Source: Leptolyngbya sp. NIES-3755
Lineage (GTDB): Bacteria; Cyanobacteriota; Cyanobacteriia; Leptolyngbyales; Leptolyngbyaceae
Direction of reading: 5' to 3'
Length of the DNA: 64,000 nt
NCBI GenBank assembly: GCA_001548435.1
Contig: AP017308.1
Location: 1,745,030 to 1,809,029, forward strand
Under the pieces are notes generated by a model that saw nothing but the letters and a program-made list of their open reading frames with translations, made no database searches and had not been told where the DNA came from. Positions within the stretch are counted from its first letter, which is position 1. Every line of letters begins with the position of its first letter. Below, piece after piece: positions 16,596 through 26,530 of this stretch. A program made the translations under genes and the position numbers.

Positions 16596-17917
16596 TGGTA
16601 GAAGTTTCAGCCGTTTCTGAAGTTGGAAATGCGAGCACGGTCACATCCATCGATCGAGCTTCGTATTTCACCGGATTACTCAATCTTCGATCGACGAATT
16701 CCCCCTTCCAAGAAATTCGCGATCGCGCCGCAGCCAGTGTTCACGATCGAGCGATTCCCTCAATTCGTGATGAAGAGTGGCGCTTTACTGATGTGTCTCA
16801 CTTGCTCACACTCACGCTGAAAGCTGCTGAGCCTGCTCGATTAGGCTTTCCGCAGATTGAATCATTTTTGCTACCCGAAGCAATCAATTCTCGGTTAGTC
16901 TTTGTCGATGGGATTTTTGCACCCGATTTGAGCGCGATCGACAATCTTCCTGATGGTGTGATGATCACCAATCTCGAAACCGCTCTAGAACTAATTCCAA
17001 CCGTTAAAGACTACATTGCTAACCTTCCTGGAGAGGATGAAGTCTTCACTGCGCTGAACACGGCAAGCTTGAATGATAGTGCGATCGTGTTCATTCCCAA
17101 AAACCAAGATGTCGAAGTTCCGATTCATCTATTGTTTGTCTCGACTCAAGCCGGAACGATCGTGCAGCCTCGTGCTTGTATCATCGCCGAAACGGGTAGT
17201 CGAGTGACCTTGATCGAAGATTACGTCAGCTTGGTCGAGGACGCTTATTTCACCAATGCCGTTACGGAAATTGCGATCGCAGAGAACGCGGAAGTTCGTC
17301 ATACTAGAGTTCAGAGGGATGGCACTGCTGCCTTTCACATTGGCAAGACTGCTGTTTCGCAAGCGAGAGACTCCCGTTATTCCTGTACTGCGGTGCATCT
17401 CGGTGGCAGACTTTCTCGACACAATCTCGATGTCTATCAGACGGGCGAGCAGACCGAGACCACGATGAATGGCTTGACTGTGATTGATGGTGATCGAGTT
17501 GGGGATACTCATAGTTTGTTATCGCTGAGTCAGCCGTATGGCGTGGGCAATCAAGTGAATAAGACGATTGTTAGCGATCGCGCTCATGCGATTTTCAATG
17601 GAAAGGTCTTTGTTCCTCAAGCCGCTCAACAAACCGATGCCCGACAGCTTAGCCGCAATCTATTACTCTCTCCGAAATCACGAGTTGATACCAAGCCCCA
17701 GTTAGAGATTATTGCGGATAACGTCAAGTGCGCTCACGGTGCGACAGTCAGCCAGCTTGAAGATGACGAAGTGTTTTACCTCCAGAGTCGGGGGATTGAT
17801 CAAGACTCAGCCCGCAAGCTCTTAACGTATGCGTTCGCGATCGAAGTGATCGATCAGATTCCGGTTTCGACATTACGCGATCGACTCTCTGCATTCATTC
17901 GTTCCCAACACACCTAA
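16592..17917 (+). CDS. sufD: Fe-S assembly protein SufD
   Basis: SufB paralogue completing the SufBC2D complex, 441 residues. An N-terminal helical region ([25 protein letters not shown]) is followed by the right-handed beta-helix ([43 protein letters not shown]) and the C-terminal [28 protein letters not shown] with the conserved CxHG His. It starts in the ATGATG overlapping the sufC stop, indicating translational coupling. sufS follows after 3 bp. Confidence 0.96.
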   Translation: MMVEVSAVSEVGNASTVTSIDRASYFTGLLNLRSTNSPFQEIRDRAAASVHDRAIPSIRDEEWRFTDVSHLLTLTLKAAEPARLGFPQIESFLLPEAINSRLVFVDGIFAPDLSAIDNLPDGVMITNLETALELIPTVKDYIANLPGEDEVFTALNTASLNDSAIVFIPKNQDVEVPIHLLFVSTQAGTIVQPRACIIAETGSRVTLIEDYVSLVEDAYFTNAVTEIAIAENAEVRHTRVQRDGTAAFHIGKTAVSQARDSRYSCTAVHLGGRLSRHNLDVYQTGEQTETTMNGLTVIDGDRVGDTHSLLSLSQPYGVGNQVNKTIVSDRAHAIFNGKVFVPQAAQQTDARQLSRNLLLSPKSRVDTKPQLEIIADNVKCAHGATVSQLEDDEVFYLQSRGIDQDSARKLLTYAFAIEVIDQIPVSTLRDRLSAFIRSQHT

Positions 17918-17920
17918 GCC

Positions 17921-19183
17921 ATGACTTTCCTGCAAGAAAAAACCCTCGCTGCTCAAGTGCGATCGGACTTCCCGATTCTGAATGAGCGTGTGCATGACAA
18001 GCCCCTGATTTACTTCGATAGTGCGGCGACTTCTCAAAAGCCGATCGCGGTTCTAGATGCACTTCGCTACTATTACGAGCATGACAATGCCAATGTTCAC
18101 CGGGGCGCACATACACTCAGTGCTAGAGCGACCGATGCGTATGAAGCAGCGCGGGATAAAGTTGCAGCGTTCATCAATGCGGCTTCTCGGCAGGAGATTG
18201 TTTACACCCGGAATGCGAGTGAAGCGATCAATATTGTCGCGTATGCTTGGGGCTTGAATAATTTGCAGGCAGGCGATGAGATTATCTTGTCTGTGATGGA
18301 GCATCATAGCAATCTTGTGCCGTGGCAGTTGATTGCCGCGAGAACGGGCGCTGTGATCAAGCATGTTCAGTTAGATGAGAATGAAGGCTTCGACTTTGAG
18401 CATTACAAGTCATTGCTGTCTGAGAAGACGAAGCTCGTATCGGTTGTTTATGTTTCCAATACGCTTGGCTGCATTAATCCAGTACATGAGATTTGTGCAG
18501 AAGCGCACAAGGTTGGCGCGAAAGTTCTCGTTGATGCGTGTCAGGCTGTACCGCACATGATTGTGGATGTGCAAGCGATCGATTGTGATTGGCTGGTCGC
18601 ATCCGGACATAAGATGTGTGCGCCGACTGGAATTGGATTCTTGTATGGCAAGTTGGAAATCTTACGATCGATGCCTCCGTTCTTTGGGGGCGGTGAGATG
18701 ATTCAGGATGTGTATTTGGATCATTCCACTTACGCTGATTTGCCGCATAAGTTTGAAGCGGGAACACCTGCAATTGCGGAAGCGATCGCGCTCGGTGCAG
18801 CAGTGGACTATCTCACGAAGATCGGCATGGATCGAATTCATGCTTACGAAGAAGAGATGACTGCTTATTTGTTTGAGCGTTTAGCTGAAGTTCCGAATCT
18901 GCGAATTTATGGACCCAAGCCTGATGCACAAGGTCGAGGAAGAGCCGCACTGGCATCTTTTACAGCGGGAGAATTACATCCTCACGATCTTTCGACGTTG
19001 TTGGATCATGAAGGAATTGCGATTCGATCGGGACATCATTGCACTCAACCACTCCATCGATTGTTGAATGCTCCCGGAACCGCTCGTGCGAGTCTGTATT
19101 TTTACAATACTCGTGAGGAAGTCGATCGATTTATCGAGGCGCTGAAAGAGACGATCGACTTTTTTGGCGGGATGATGGCATAG
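17921..19183 (+). CDS. sufS: Cysteine desulfurase SufS
   Basis: PLP enzyme that mobilises sulfur from L-cysteine for Fe-S assembly. The 420-residue protein shows the class-V fold: [47 protein letters not shown] and the PLP Lys in [17 protein letters not shown]. The catalytic Cys lies in GHHCTQPLH (group II, SufS-type). Last gene of the suf operon; it ends 16 bp before the convergent 19200-20009 gene, with no clear terminator between. Confidence 0.97.
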   Translation: MTFLQEKTLAAQVRSDFPILNERVHDKPLIYFDSAATSQKPIAVLDALRYYYEHDNANVHRGAHTLSARATDAYEAARDKVAAFINAASRQEIVYTRNASEAINIVAYAWGLNNLQAGDEIILSVMEHHSNLVPWQLIAARTGAVIKHVQLDENEGFDFEHYKSLLSEKTKLVSVVYVSNTLGCINPVHEICAEAHKVGAKVLVDACQAVPHMIVDVQAIDCDWLVASGHKMCAPTGIGFLYGKLEILRSMPPFFGGGEMIQDVYLDHSTYADLPHKFEAGTPAIAEAIALGAAVDYLTKIGMDRIHAYEEEMTAYLFERLAEVPNLRIYGPKPDAQGRGRAALASFTAGELHPHDLSTLLDHEGIAIRSGHHCTQPLHRLLNAPGTARASLYFYNTREEVDRFIEALKETIDFFGGMMA

Positions 19184-19199
19184 AGTTCTTGAAGTCGTG

Positions 19200-20009
19200 T
19201 TAATTGCGCGGTTTCGGTTGCTGTAACGTCTTGGGCGCGATAAAGACCGATTCACCCTTCTCGTTTTGTCGCTCGATCGCGCCCAATTTCAGCAACTCTC
19301 GTTTTGCTCGATCGCGACTCAGTTTATCTCCTGCCGCATCTGCATCCTGATACACCAAAGTCCAAGCTTGAAATCTCACCCAGTCAAGATTCGGATTCGT
19401 TCTCAAGAATGCTGCCGTCCGCTGAAGCGTTGGGACGAACTGCTTGTATCCCTCAGATTCAGCCGCCCACTTTGCTGTCATGTCAAACGATTGAGCCGCT
19501 CCTGGCAAATCACCCAACAAGAGAAGTTGATCGATCGCTTTCCAACGCCAAATCGAAAACGCTCTGGGGTGCATCTGAGGTGACAGCGAGTCGGTTCCAC
19601 GCTTCATAAATTCCATCGCGAGTTCTGGCTTCCCTAACTGGTGTGACACCGTTCCCGACAGAAATAAGTAGCTTTCCACAAATCGGGGATCGTGACGAGT
19701 AATTAGGTCAAAATACTGTGAACCCAGCGAGAAACCCGTCACTTCACGCGCAGGCTCATCCCCGTAATACTGAATAAAATTAAGAAATAACCAGCTCGCC
19801 ATCAAATTGTCAAATCCGAACGCTGGCATCCGACTGAGGAAATTTAGGCGGAAACGTTCCTGTTGTTCTGCCTGTTGCGGAGTTTCGAGCGAAATCGACG
19901 GTTGTTTGAGTCGATCGACTTGAATGCCCATGACACCCGTAAGCGCGATCGATGCGATCATTCCCTGTCCAACCCAACCTGCCCACGCTCGTTTAACGCT
20001 CAAAACCAC
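19200..20009 (-). CDS. Membrane-anchored TPR-like protein of unknown function
   Basis: A 269-residue protein with an N-terminal hydrophobic segment (GWVGQGMIASIALTGVMG, residues 11-28) followed by a helical, TPR-like soluble region (FDNLMASWLFLNFIQYYGD, YFDLITRHDPRFVESYLFLSG, KPELAMEFMKRGTDSLSP). It resembles conserved hypothetical proteins in cyanobacterial genomes; I do not recognise a characterised member. Probably periplasmic or lumenal side scaffold. Convergent with sufS. Confidence 0.7.
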   Translation of the reverse strand: MVLSVKRAWAGWVGQGMIASIALTGVMGIQVDRLKQPSISLETPQQAEQQERFRLNFLSRMPAFGFDNLMASWLFLNFIQYYGDEPAREVTGFSLGSQYFDLITRHDPRFVESYLFLSGTVSHQLGKPELAMEFMKRGTDSLSPQMHPRAFSIWRWKAIDQLLLLGDLPGAAQSFDMTAKWAAESEGYKQFVPTLQRTAAFLRTNPNLDWVRFQAWTLVYQDADAAGDKLSRDRAKRELLKLGAIERQNEKGESVFIAPKTLQQPKPRN

Positions 20010-20370
20010 GATCGAGATCCCCTTATTTAATGAAGCTTAATGAAACTCAGCCCGAAACTCTAGAACAATTTACCCAAATTCCGCTAGATTGTCTTAAAGG
20101 TTGCAATCACCCGACAAAAACTAAGTCATAGTAGTCTATATGGCTGGTTTTATACTCAGAGACACTTGATCAACTGTCCTAAAACTGTCACGTTATCCGG
20201 AATATTACTGTGTACCCTGTAGCTAGTTTCTGGGGTTCTCGTAATTTCTCCCGATCCCTCACCCCATTGATTCTTTTACTTCCTGCCAATTTAAATTCAT
20301 CTGTGTCACCCTGTTTGCAGGTGTGATGATTAGATTACAAACTGTCCACTCCTCGTTTCCTCTACACTCA
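20010..20370. other. Intergenic region between divergent genes, no gene seen
   Basis: This 361-bp stretch separates the divergent TPR-like and S41 protease genes and must hold both promoters. I find no convincing -35/-10 pair, repeat or RNA gene. The open frame from 20323 that precedes the protease ATG at 20371 looks like untranslated leader. Confidence 0.4.
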
Positions 20371-21693
20371 ATGAATCGACCCACCCGACGTGTTTCGCTG
20401 TTCCAAGTTGCTCTCTGTAGTGGTGTCATCGCGGCGACTGCTACCGGAACCGTACTGACCGCCGATCGATCGGTGAAAGCGGCGCTCCAAGACAGCCCAA
20501 AATCTCTGCTCGATGAGGCATGGCAAATTGTCAACCGCGAATACGTGGATGGCACTTTTAATAAAAACGATTGGCAAGCGGTTCGACAATCGCTGCTCGG
20601 TCGAGAGTATTCCTCACGTCAACAGGCGTATACGGCTCTCCGAGATGCGCTGAAGAAGCTGGATGATCCGTATACCCGCTTTATGGACCCGAAACAGTTT
20701 GAAGCCCTGACGAATCAAACCTCCGGAGAGCTTTCTGGGGTGGGTATCCGTCTCGAACAAAATGAGCAAACGAAAGTTCTCACCGTGGTTGAGCCGTTAG
20801 AGAATTCTCCAGCGATTCGGGCGGGGATCAAGACAGGCGATCGCGTTCTTGCGATTAATGGTCGATCGACCAAAGGAATGAGCGTCGAAGATGCCTCGAA
20901 CCTGATTCGGGGTGAAGCAGGAACGAAAGTCACTCTACAAATCGGACGGCAGGGCGCAGCGAATTTTGATCTGCCTCTGACTCGTGCGCGGATTGAACTG
21001 CAAGCGGTTCGTGCCAGCGTCAAACAAGAAGGCAAGAACAAGATCGGATACATTCGTCTGTCAGAATTTAGCAGTCATGCGTCTGAACAGATGGAGCGGG
21101 CGATCCGTAACCTGAACGATCAGAAAGTCGATGCGTTCGTGCTCGATCTGCGTGGAAATCCGGGCGGATTATTGCAAGCCAGTATCGATATTAGCCGGAT
21201 GTGGTTGGATCAAGGCGCGATCGTCAAAACGGTGAATCGTCAAGGAATCGGTGATACGGCTTATGCCCGTGGACGACAACTGACGAAATTACCCCTGGCA
21301 GTGATCGTTGATGGTCGATCGGCAAGTTCGAGTGAAATTTTGGCAGGAGCGCTGAAAGATAACAAACGCGCCACGATCGTGGGCAGTCAGACGTTTGGTA
21401 AAGCGTTAGTGCAATCGGTTCATTCGCTTTCAGATGGATCGGGATTGGCAGTGACGATCGCACACTACTACACCCCGAATGGAACCGACATTAGCCATAA
21501 AGGAGTAACACCCGATGTGAAGGTGGATCTCTCGGATGCTCAGCAGAAATTCTTGGCAACCAATCCGAAGCTGATTGGAACGCCTCAAGATCCGCAGTAT
21601 GCACGAGCGTTGAATTTCCTGGAGCGGACTGCACTGGCGAACCCAGGAGCGCGGCAAGCGGCTCAACAGAAAGCGCCAGCAAACCGCGAATAG
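20371..21693 (+). CDS. S41 family carboxyl-terminal processing protease
   Basis: A 440-residue C-terminal processing protease. An N-terminal signal/anchor (RVSLFQVALCSGVIAATATG) is followed by a PDZ domain (SGVGIRLEQNE..., GIKTGDRVLAINGRST) and the S41 catalytic domain: GYIRLSEFS, DLRGNPGGLLQ, catalytic Ser in DGRSASSSEILAGAL and Lys in QTFGKALVQ. It is a paralogue of CtpA at 35596 and closer to the CtpB/CtpC type; the exact substrate is unknown. I chose ATG 20371 because it is followed by a standard signal sequence; an upstream in-frame ATG at 20323 adds 16 residues. A strong terminator follows. Confidence 0.9.
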   Translation: MNRPTRRVSLFQVALCSGVIAATATGTVLTADRSVKAALQDSPKSLLDEAWQIVNREYVDGTFNKNDWQAVRQSLLGREYSSRQQAYTALRDALKKLDDPYTRFMDPKQFEALTNQTSGELSGVGIRLEQNEQTKVLTVVEPLENSPAIRAGIKTGDRVLAINGRSTKGMSVEDASNLIRGEAGTKVTLQIGRQGAANFDLPLTRARIELQAVRASVKQEGKNKIGYIRLSEFSSHASEQMERAIRNLNDQKVDAFVLDLRGNPGGLLQASIDISRMWLDQGAIVKTVNRQGIGDTAYARGRQLTKLPLAVIVDGRSASSSEILAGALKDNKRATIVGSQTFGKALVQSVHSLSDGSGLAVTIAHYYTPNGTDISHKGVTPDVKVDLSDAQQKFLATNPKLIGTPQDPQYARALNFLERTALANPGARQAAQQKAPANRE

Positions 21694-21715
21694 TTCTAAA
21701 AGATTGAATGAAAGC

Positions 21716-21747
21716 ATCGATCGTTCTTCGGAGCGATCGATTTTTTT
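21716..21747 (+). terminator. Rho-independent terminator of the S41 protease gene
   Basis: ATCGATCGTTC and GAGCGATCGAT pair over 11 bp (one G-U) around a UUCG tetraloop, followed by six further T after the stem. It lies 22 bp after the protease stop. Confidence 0.9.
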
Positions 21748-21810
21748 GATTAGACCTCATGCGAAAGCCGTATTGCGATGATGCGGATTTATCATTTTGT
21801 GAAAAATTCT

Positions 21811-21851
21811 GTAATCAAAGTTACAAAATGAATTATGGGATCTTCTAGGCT
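21811..21851 (+). promoter_or_regulatory. NtcA-activated promoter of nirBD
   Basis: GTA-ATCAAAGT-TAC at 21811-21824 is an exact match to the NtcA site GTAN8TAC. TAGGCT at 21846-21851 fits the TAN3T -10 box with a 21-base gap, the class II geometry of NtcA-activated nitrogen genes. It lies 33 bp before the nirB ATG. Activation under ammonium limitation follows from knowledge of NtcA, not from data here. Confidence 0.85.
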
Positions 21852-21883
21852 GAAACTGGCAATGCAGCGGCAGACTAGCTTGT

Positions 21884-24418
21884 ATGACAAAACGAAATTT
21901 AGTCGTGATCGGGAATGGCATGGTCGGTCACAAGTTCCTGGAGCGGATGATCGAGAACGGATCAGAAGAGTGGAATCTGATTACGTTCTGTGAAGAATCG
22001 CGGATGGCTTACGATCGAGTTAATCTCAGCGGATTTTTTGCGGGGAAAACGGCAGAAGATTTGTCCCTGGTTGAATCAGATTTTTATGCAAAACATGACG
22101 TTCAGATTTATCTTGGAGACAAAGCAGTTGGGATCGATCGCGATCTCAAAACTGTAACTTCTGCTCAAGGTGTCACTCTTCGTTATGACAAGCTCGTTCT
22201 TGCCACCGGATCGTTTCCATTCGTGCCGCCGATTCAAGGCAGGGAAACGCAAGGGACATTTGTGTATCGCACGATCGACGATCTCGAAGCGATCGAAGCC
22301 TACGCCCAATCATGTCGAGTTGGGGTGGTTGTTGGGGGCGGTTTGCTCGGATTGGAATGCGCGAATGCGTTAAAGAATTTGGGGCTGGAGACGCACGTAG
22401 TGGAGTTTATGCCGCGATTGATGCCGGTGCAGGTGGATGACGCGGGTGGGGCACTGCTGAGACAGAATATTGAATCGATCGGGGTTTCGGTTCATACGAG
22501 CAAATCGACCAAGGAAATCGTCAGCGAAGAGGGTCGAGTTCACAAAATGCTGTTTGCGGATGGAACGGAACTGCAAACAGACATGATTGTGTTTTCGGCG
22601 GGGATTCGTCCGAGAGATGAAATGGCTCGATCGTGCGGTTTGACGGTCGGGGAGCGGGGCGGAATTGTCATCGATGAGAATTGTCAGACTTCGGACGCGG
22701 ATATTTATGCGATCGGAGAATGTGCCCTCTACGAGAATCGCATTTACGGTTTAGTCGCTCCGGGTTACACGATGGCGACCGTGGCAGCGGATCATCTCTG
22801 TGGTGGACAGAATCAGTTCACAGGCGCGGATATGTCTACCAAGCTCAAATTGTTGGGTGTGGATGTTGCGAGTTTTGGAGATGCGTTTGCGAAGACACCG
22901 GGAGCGAAAGAGATCGCGATCGTAGATTCCATTCAAGGAACTTACAAAAAACTGGTAATTGATGCAACTGGAAAGACGCTACTGGGTGGAATCTTAGTTG
23001 GGGATGCTTCTGCTTATGGCAACTTACTTCAGCTAGTACAGAATCAAATCACATTGCCGCCACATCCTGAAGATTTGATCATTCCGCCGCGCAATGGTAG
23101 TTCCTCAGCATTGATGGGTGTTGATAGCTTTCCTGATACGGCTCAAATCTGCTCTTGTAACAATGTCACTAAAGCTGCGATCTGTGATGCAATCCAGAAT
23201 CAAGGGTTGACTGATATTGGTAGCTTGAAGCAATGTACTAAAGCGGGGACAGGTTGCGGAGGTTGCGTTCCATTAGTCACTGATTTACTCAAATCGGAAC
23301 TGAAGAAAGCGGGAATCGAAGTTAAGAATCATTTGTGTGAGCATTTTGCTTATTCACGTCAGGAACTTTATCATTTAGTGCGATCGCAAAACATCCACAC
23401 GTTTGATCAACTTCTTCAGCAACATGGAACAGGTCAAGGCTGCGAAATTTGCAAACCTGCGATCGGATCAATTCTGGCATCCGCGTGGAATGATTACATT
23501 CTCGAACCGACTCATGCGGGCTTACAAGACACGAACGATGCTTTCCTTGCCAACATTCAGCGAGATGGAACCTACTCTGTTGTGCCGCGTGTTCCGGGTG
23601 GAGAACTTACGCCTGATCAATTGATTGCATTGGGTCAAGTTGCGAAAGAATTTGGACTATACACCAAAATTACGGGCGGTCAGCGCGTTGATTTATTTGG
23701 TGCAAGAGTTGAACAGTTACCGCTGATTTGGAAACAGTTGATTGATGCTGGATTTGAATCGGGTCACGCTTACGGGAAAGCACTCAGAACGGTGAAATCT
23801 TGTGTCGGTAGTACTTGGTGTCGATTTGGAGTACAAGATTCGACCAGTTTAGCGATCGAGGTTGAACTTCGTTATCGAGGCTTACGCGCTCCTCACAAGA
23901 TCAAATCTGCCGTATCTGGTTGTACTCGCGAATGTGCAGAAGCTCAAAGCAAAGACTTTGGTATCATTGCAACCGAGAAAGGCTGGAACTTGTATGTTTG
24001 CGGCAATGGTGGAATGAAGCCACAACATGCACAGTTACTTGCAGCAGATTTGGACAAAGAAACATTGATTCGATATATCGATCGATTCTTAATGTTCTAC
24101 ATTCGCACTGCAAACCGCTTAGAACGAACTGCAACTTGGTTCAATAAACTCGAAGGTGGAATGGACTATCTGAAGCAAGTCATTATTGATGATTCACTCG
24201 GTATCTGTGCAGAGCTTGAAGCAGAAATGGCACATCAAGTTCAGACCTACAACTGTGAGTGGAAAACCACGATCGAAGATCCGTCAAAAGTTCGTCGCTT
24301 CCGGCACTTCATTAACTCAGATGATTCAGATCCGAATGTGGTTCAAGTCGAAGAACGGGGACAAAATCGCCCGATCTATGAACATGAACGGCAATTGTTT
24401 TCATTAACCCGATCGTAA
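21884..24418 (+). CDS. nirB: NAD(P)H-dependent nitrite reductase, large subunit
   Basis: Reduces nitrite to ammonium in the cytoplasm with NAD(P)H. The 844-residue protein has, in order, an FAD/NAD-binding domain (VVIGNGMVGHKFLERM, VVVGGGLLGLECANAL), two BFD-like [2Fe-2S] segments (ICSCNNVTKAAICDAI with CTKAGTGCGGC; then GQGCEICKPAIGSIL), the ferredoxin-like half domain and the siroheme/[4Fe-4S] domain with C-X5-C (KSCVGSTWC) and C-X3-C (SGCTREC). Length and order match bacterial NirB. Cyanobacteria usually use ferredoxin-dependent NirA, so NirB is notable. An NtcA promoter precedes it and nirD follows after 32 bp. Confidence 0.95.
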   Translation: MTKRNLVVIGNGMVGHKFLERMIENGSEEWNLITFCEESRMAYDRVNLSGFFAGKTAEDLSLVESDFYAKHDVQIYLGDKAVGIDRDLKTVTSAQGVTLRYDKLVLATGSFPFVPPIQGRETQGTFVYRTIDDLEAIEAYAQSCRVGVVVGGGLLGLECANALKNLGLETHVVEFMPRLMPVQVDDAGGALLRQNIESIGVSVHTSKSTKEIVSEEGRVHKMLFADGTELQTDMIVFSAGIRPRDEMARSCGLTVGERGGIVIDENCQTSDADIYAIGECALYENRIYGLVAPGYTMATVAADHLCGGQNQFTGADMSTKLKLLGVDVASFGDAFAKTPGAKEIAIVDSIQGTYKKLVIDATGKTLLGGILVGDASAYGNLLQLVQNQITLPPHPEDLIIPPRNGSSSALMGVDSFPDTAQICSCNNVTKAAICDAIQNQGLTDIGSLKQCTKAGTGCGGCVPLVTDLLKSELKKAGIEVKNHLCEHFAYSRQELYHLVRSQNIHTFDQLLQQHGTGQGCEICKPAIGSILASAWNDYILEPTHAGLQDTNDAFLANIQRDGTYSVVPRVPGGELTPDQLIALGQVAKEFGLYTKITGGQRVDLFGARVEQLPLIWKQLIDAGFESGHAYGKALRTVKSCVGSTWCRFGVQDSTSLAIEVELRYRGLRAPHKIKSAVSGCTRECAEAQSKDFGIIATEKGWNLYVCGNGGMKPQHAQLLAADLDKETLIRYIDRFLMFYIRTANRLERTATWFNKLEGGMDYLKQVIIDDSLGICAELEAEMAHQVQTYNCEWKTTIEDPSKVRRFRHFINSDDSDPNVVQVEERGQNRPIYEHERQLFSLTRS

Positions 24419-24450
24419 GTTTACTTTCTGACCCTTCACCGGATTTAACT

Positions 24451-24798
24451 ATGCAATCTTCCCAGTCTATTGCAACCACTTGGATTACTGTTTGCACCTT
24501 AGAAGACATTCTGCCGAACACTGGAGTTTGTGCTTTAGTCAATGGTGAACAAGTCGCGATCTTCCGAGTTGGACAAAATCAACTTTATGCGATCGACAAC
24601 TATGATCCATTCAGCAAAGCATTCGTGCTTTCACGTGGGATTGTGGGCGATCGCAATGGAATTCCCAAAGTTGCATCTCCTATCTATAAACAGAACTTCA
24701 ATCTTAAAACAGGTGAATGTTTAGACGATCCTGCTACTCAGGTTCGTACCTTTGCAGTCCAACTAATTGACAATCAAGTTCAGATTGGCTTGAACTAA
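24451..24798 (+). CDS. nirD: Nitrite reductase small subunit
   Basis: A 115-residue Rieske-fold protein that pairs with NirB. Landmarks are ITVCTLEDILPNTGVCALV, YAIDNYDPFSKA, LSRGIVGDR and SPIYKQNFNLKTGECLDDP. The Cys/His cluster ligands of true Rieske proteins are absent, as is normal for NirD. It lies directly downstream of nirB in the same direction and should share the NtcA promoter. Confidence 0.93.
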   Translation: MQSSQSIATTWITVCTLEDILPNTGVCALVNGEQVAIFRVGQNQLYAIDNYDPFSKAFVLSRGIVGDRNGIPKVASPIYKQNFNLKTGECLDDPATQVRTFAVQLIDNQVQIGLN

Positions 24799-24808
24799 TA
24801 TCGATATA

Positions 24809-24836
24809 CTTTGAAAGATGCGCTCCTTCAAAGTAT
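24809..24836. repeat. Inverted repeat between nirD and the DMT transporter
   Basis: ACTTTGAAAG and CCTTCAAAGT form a 10-bp stem with one mismatch around an 8-base loop. The right arm covers the first bases of the likely transporter start at 24835. No T-run follows, so it is not an obvious terminator; it could modulate read-through or translation of the next gene. Confidence 0.45.
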
Positions 24837-25779
24837 GACTCAGCCCTCTACTGATTCTGTTCAATCTTCCTGGTTTCAGACTCTCAGCATCCGATCGGTC
24901 CTCTCTGCTCTTGTATTAGGGTTCGCGCTCTTTGCATTAGCGAGTGGGTCGATTTTCATGAAAATTGCCACGCAAGAAATGAGCGCGAATCAAGTGGCAC
25001 TCGATCGAGTTGCGATCGCAGCAATTGTATTCACGATTTGGAATAGCATTCGAGCCATTACGACGAAAGAAGAGCCATCGATCGAGAAAATTGGCTGGCG
25101 CGAAGTTGGATTATTCACCGGAGCAGGAGCTAGCTTTGCAGCCTTTATTGTTCTACTCGCTTGGTCACTTGCTCATACTCAGGTGGCAAATGCAACTTTG
25201 CTCACTCACATGATGCCTATCTTTACTACCTTCGGAGGATGGTTGTTTCTGAAACAGCAATTCAGTCGGCAGTTTTGGATTGGGTTAGGGATTGCTTTAA
25301 TCGGGGCAATTGCGATCGGAGCAGGCGATTTAAGCCTAGATCCTAATACGATTGTGGGAGATGTAGCGGCACTGGGATCAGCCGTATTTATTGCGATCGA
25401 ACTCTTAATCGTGGAACAATTGCGGACTCGATTTGCAACTCCGGTCATTGCAATGGGTGAAAGTGCGATCGCAAGTTTTTTACTTCTACCTTTCCTATTA
25501 TTTGGAGGTGCTTCATTGTTACCACCCTCGATGGAAAGTGGGTTAGCTATACTGGCAGCCGCACTGATCACTCAAGTAACAGGACATGGCCTGCTAACTC
25601 ATAGCTTGAAACAATTTTCAGCGGGATTGGTATCCGTCGCATTGTTAGCCGTTCCCATGATTGCAGCGGGATTGGCAGTCGTGTTATTTGGGCAAACGAT
25701 TACTTTAGGAAATGCGATCGCGTTTCTCGTGGTGCTAGGCGGAATTTATTTAACCGTGACGGCTCCAAAAAATTCTTAA
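24835..25779 (+). CDS. EamA/DMT family transporter
   Basis: A 314-residue membrane protein with ten hydrophobic helices formed by two EamA repeats; conserved stretches include LASGSIFMKIATQEMSANQV, LLAWSLAHTQVANATLLTHMM and GGWLFLKQQFSRQFWIGLGIALIGA. Such drug/metabolite exporters move amino acids or other small metabolites; the substrate is unknown. It follows nirD by 36 bp and may be in the NtcA-controlled unit. The start is uncertain: ATG 24835 (chosen) or TTG 24811; neither has a clear ribosome site and both lie in an inverted repeat. Confidence 0.85.
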   Translation: MTQPSTDSVQSSWFQTLSIRSVLSALVLGFALFALASGSIFMKIATQEMSANQVALDRVAIAAIVFTIWNSIRAITTKEEPSIEKIGWREVGLFTGAGASFAAFIVLLAWSLAHTQVANATLLTHMMPIFTTFGGWLFLKQQFSRQFWIGLGIALIGAIAIGAGDLSLDPNTIVGDVAALGSAVFIAIELLIVEQLRTRFATPVIAMGESAIASFLLLPFLLFGGASLLPPSMESGLAILAAALITQVTGHGLLTHSLKQFSAGLVSVALLAVPMIAAGLAVVLFGQTITLGNAIAFLVVLGGIYLTVTAPKNS

Positions 25780-25946
25780 AACCTCTCACCCGATAGAGCC
25801 ATTGTTTCGGAATCCTGTTTGCATTTGCGTTTGCGATCGTGCTGCTCAGTGGTTAACCAACACCGCAGAACAAGCCATGCGATCGATTCTGATCGGACAA
25901 AGATTACGTGAGTGATGAAAAGACAGTCCTCACCACCCAACCCTGA

Positions 25947-26192
25947 CTAATACTGCTCAACAGGTGCGACCGTTTTCACATGCGCCTGATCGGTAGCAAT
26001 CAGCGTCCAGCCTATCTCTCGTAATTTTTGATAGGTCGTCCAGCCCTTGGATGCGCCGCGAATCTGCAAATCCGGGACGCGATACTGTGGAAACGACGTA
26101 TAGGGTGTCCACGGTTGGTGAGGCTGTTCGCGCAGGTGAAGAACCTTTGTTCCGCCCCCTAATCCCGCTAACCAACACATTTGTCCAGCCAT
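25947..26192 (-). CDS. Small protein of unknown function
   Basis: An 81-residue protein starting at ATG 26192 with GGAG about 8 bases upstream. The sequence has balanced composition and no transmembrane segment (MAGQMCWLAGLGGGTKVLHLR, FPQYRVPDLQIRGASKGW). I do not recognise a characterised family. It is flanked by intergenic DNA and lies divergent from the kinase-like gene. The reading frame looks coding rather than random, but the call is moderate. Confidence 0.5.
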   Translation of the reverse strand: MAGQMCWLAGLGGGTKVLHLREQPHQPWTPYTSFPQYRVPDLQIRGASKGWTTYQKLREIGWTLIATDQAHVKTVAPVEQY

Positions 26193-26530
26193 TGCTTTGA
26201 TCTCCAACGAAACGACATCGATAATCAGTTATCTCCAATGGCAACTGCACCGATTACGTACACATTATGTCCGCTCTTTTTGAAAATCCATTGATAAAAA
26301 GACTGAATTGTGCATCAGTCAGTTTCAGTCTTGCGATCGAGACTAAGAAAAATCCGCTATTCCCAAGCTGGGATCAGTTCTTCTACGTAATTTCCGGTTT
26401 ATTTTTAGAATCGAGTTGAAAATGGGTCAAAAATTTTGATTTGCTGACTCAATTTGCGGATAGATATAAAAGGGCACACCGTGTTGATCTGATAGCAGTG
26501 TTCTTTACCCTTTCTCCGTAGCACCTCGGT
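26193..26530. other. Intergenic region upstream of the kinase-like gene
   Basis: 338 bp without a gene. It holds small imperfect inverted repeats (AGTCT...AGACT around a HIP1-like GCGATCG near 26332) and, at its right end, the promoter-like pair described separately. Nothing else is evident. Confidence 0.4.
26441..26470 (+). promoter_or_regulatory. Candidate sigma-70 promoter of the kinase-like gene
   Basis: TTGCTG at 26441-26446 and TATAAA at 26465-26470 are separated by 18 bp, giving a reasonable -35/-10 pair about 60 bp before the ATG at 26531. Pattern match only. Confidence 0.45.

Noticed and set aside
25957-26250. Alternative 97-residue minus-strand frame
   Set aside because: Out of frame with the 81-residue candidate, Arg/Ser-rich and with a poor start; it looks like a shadow frame.
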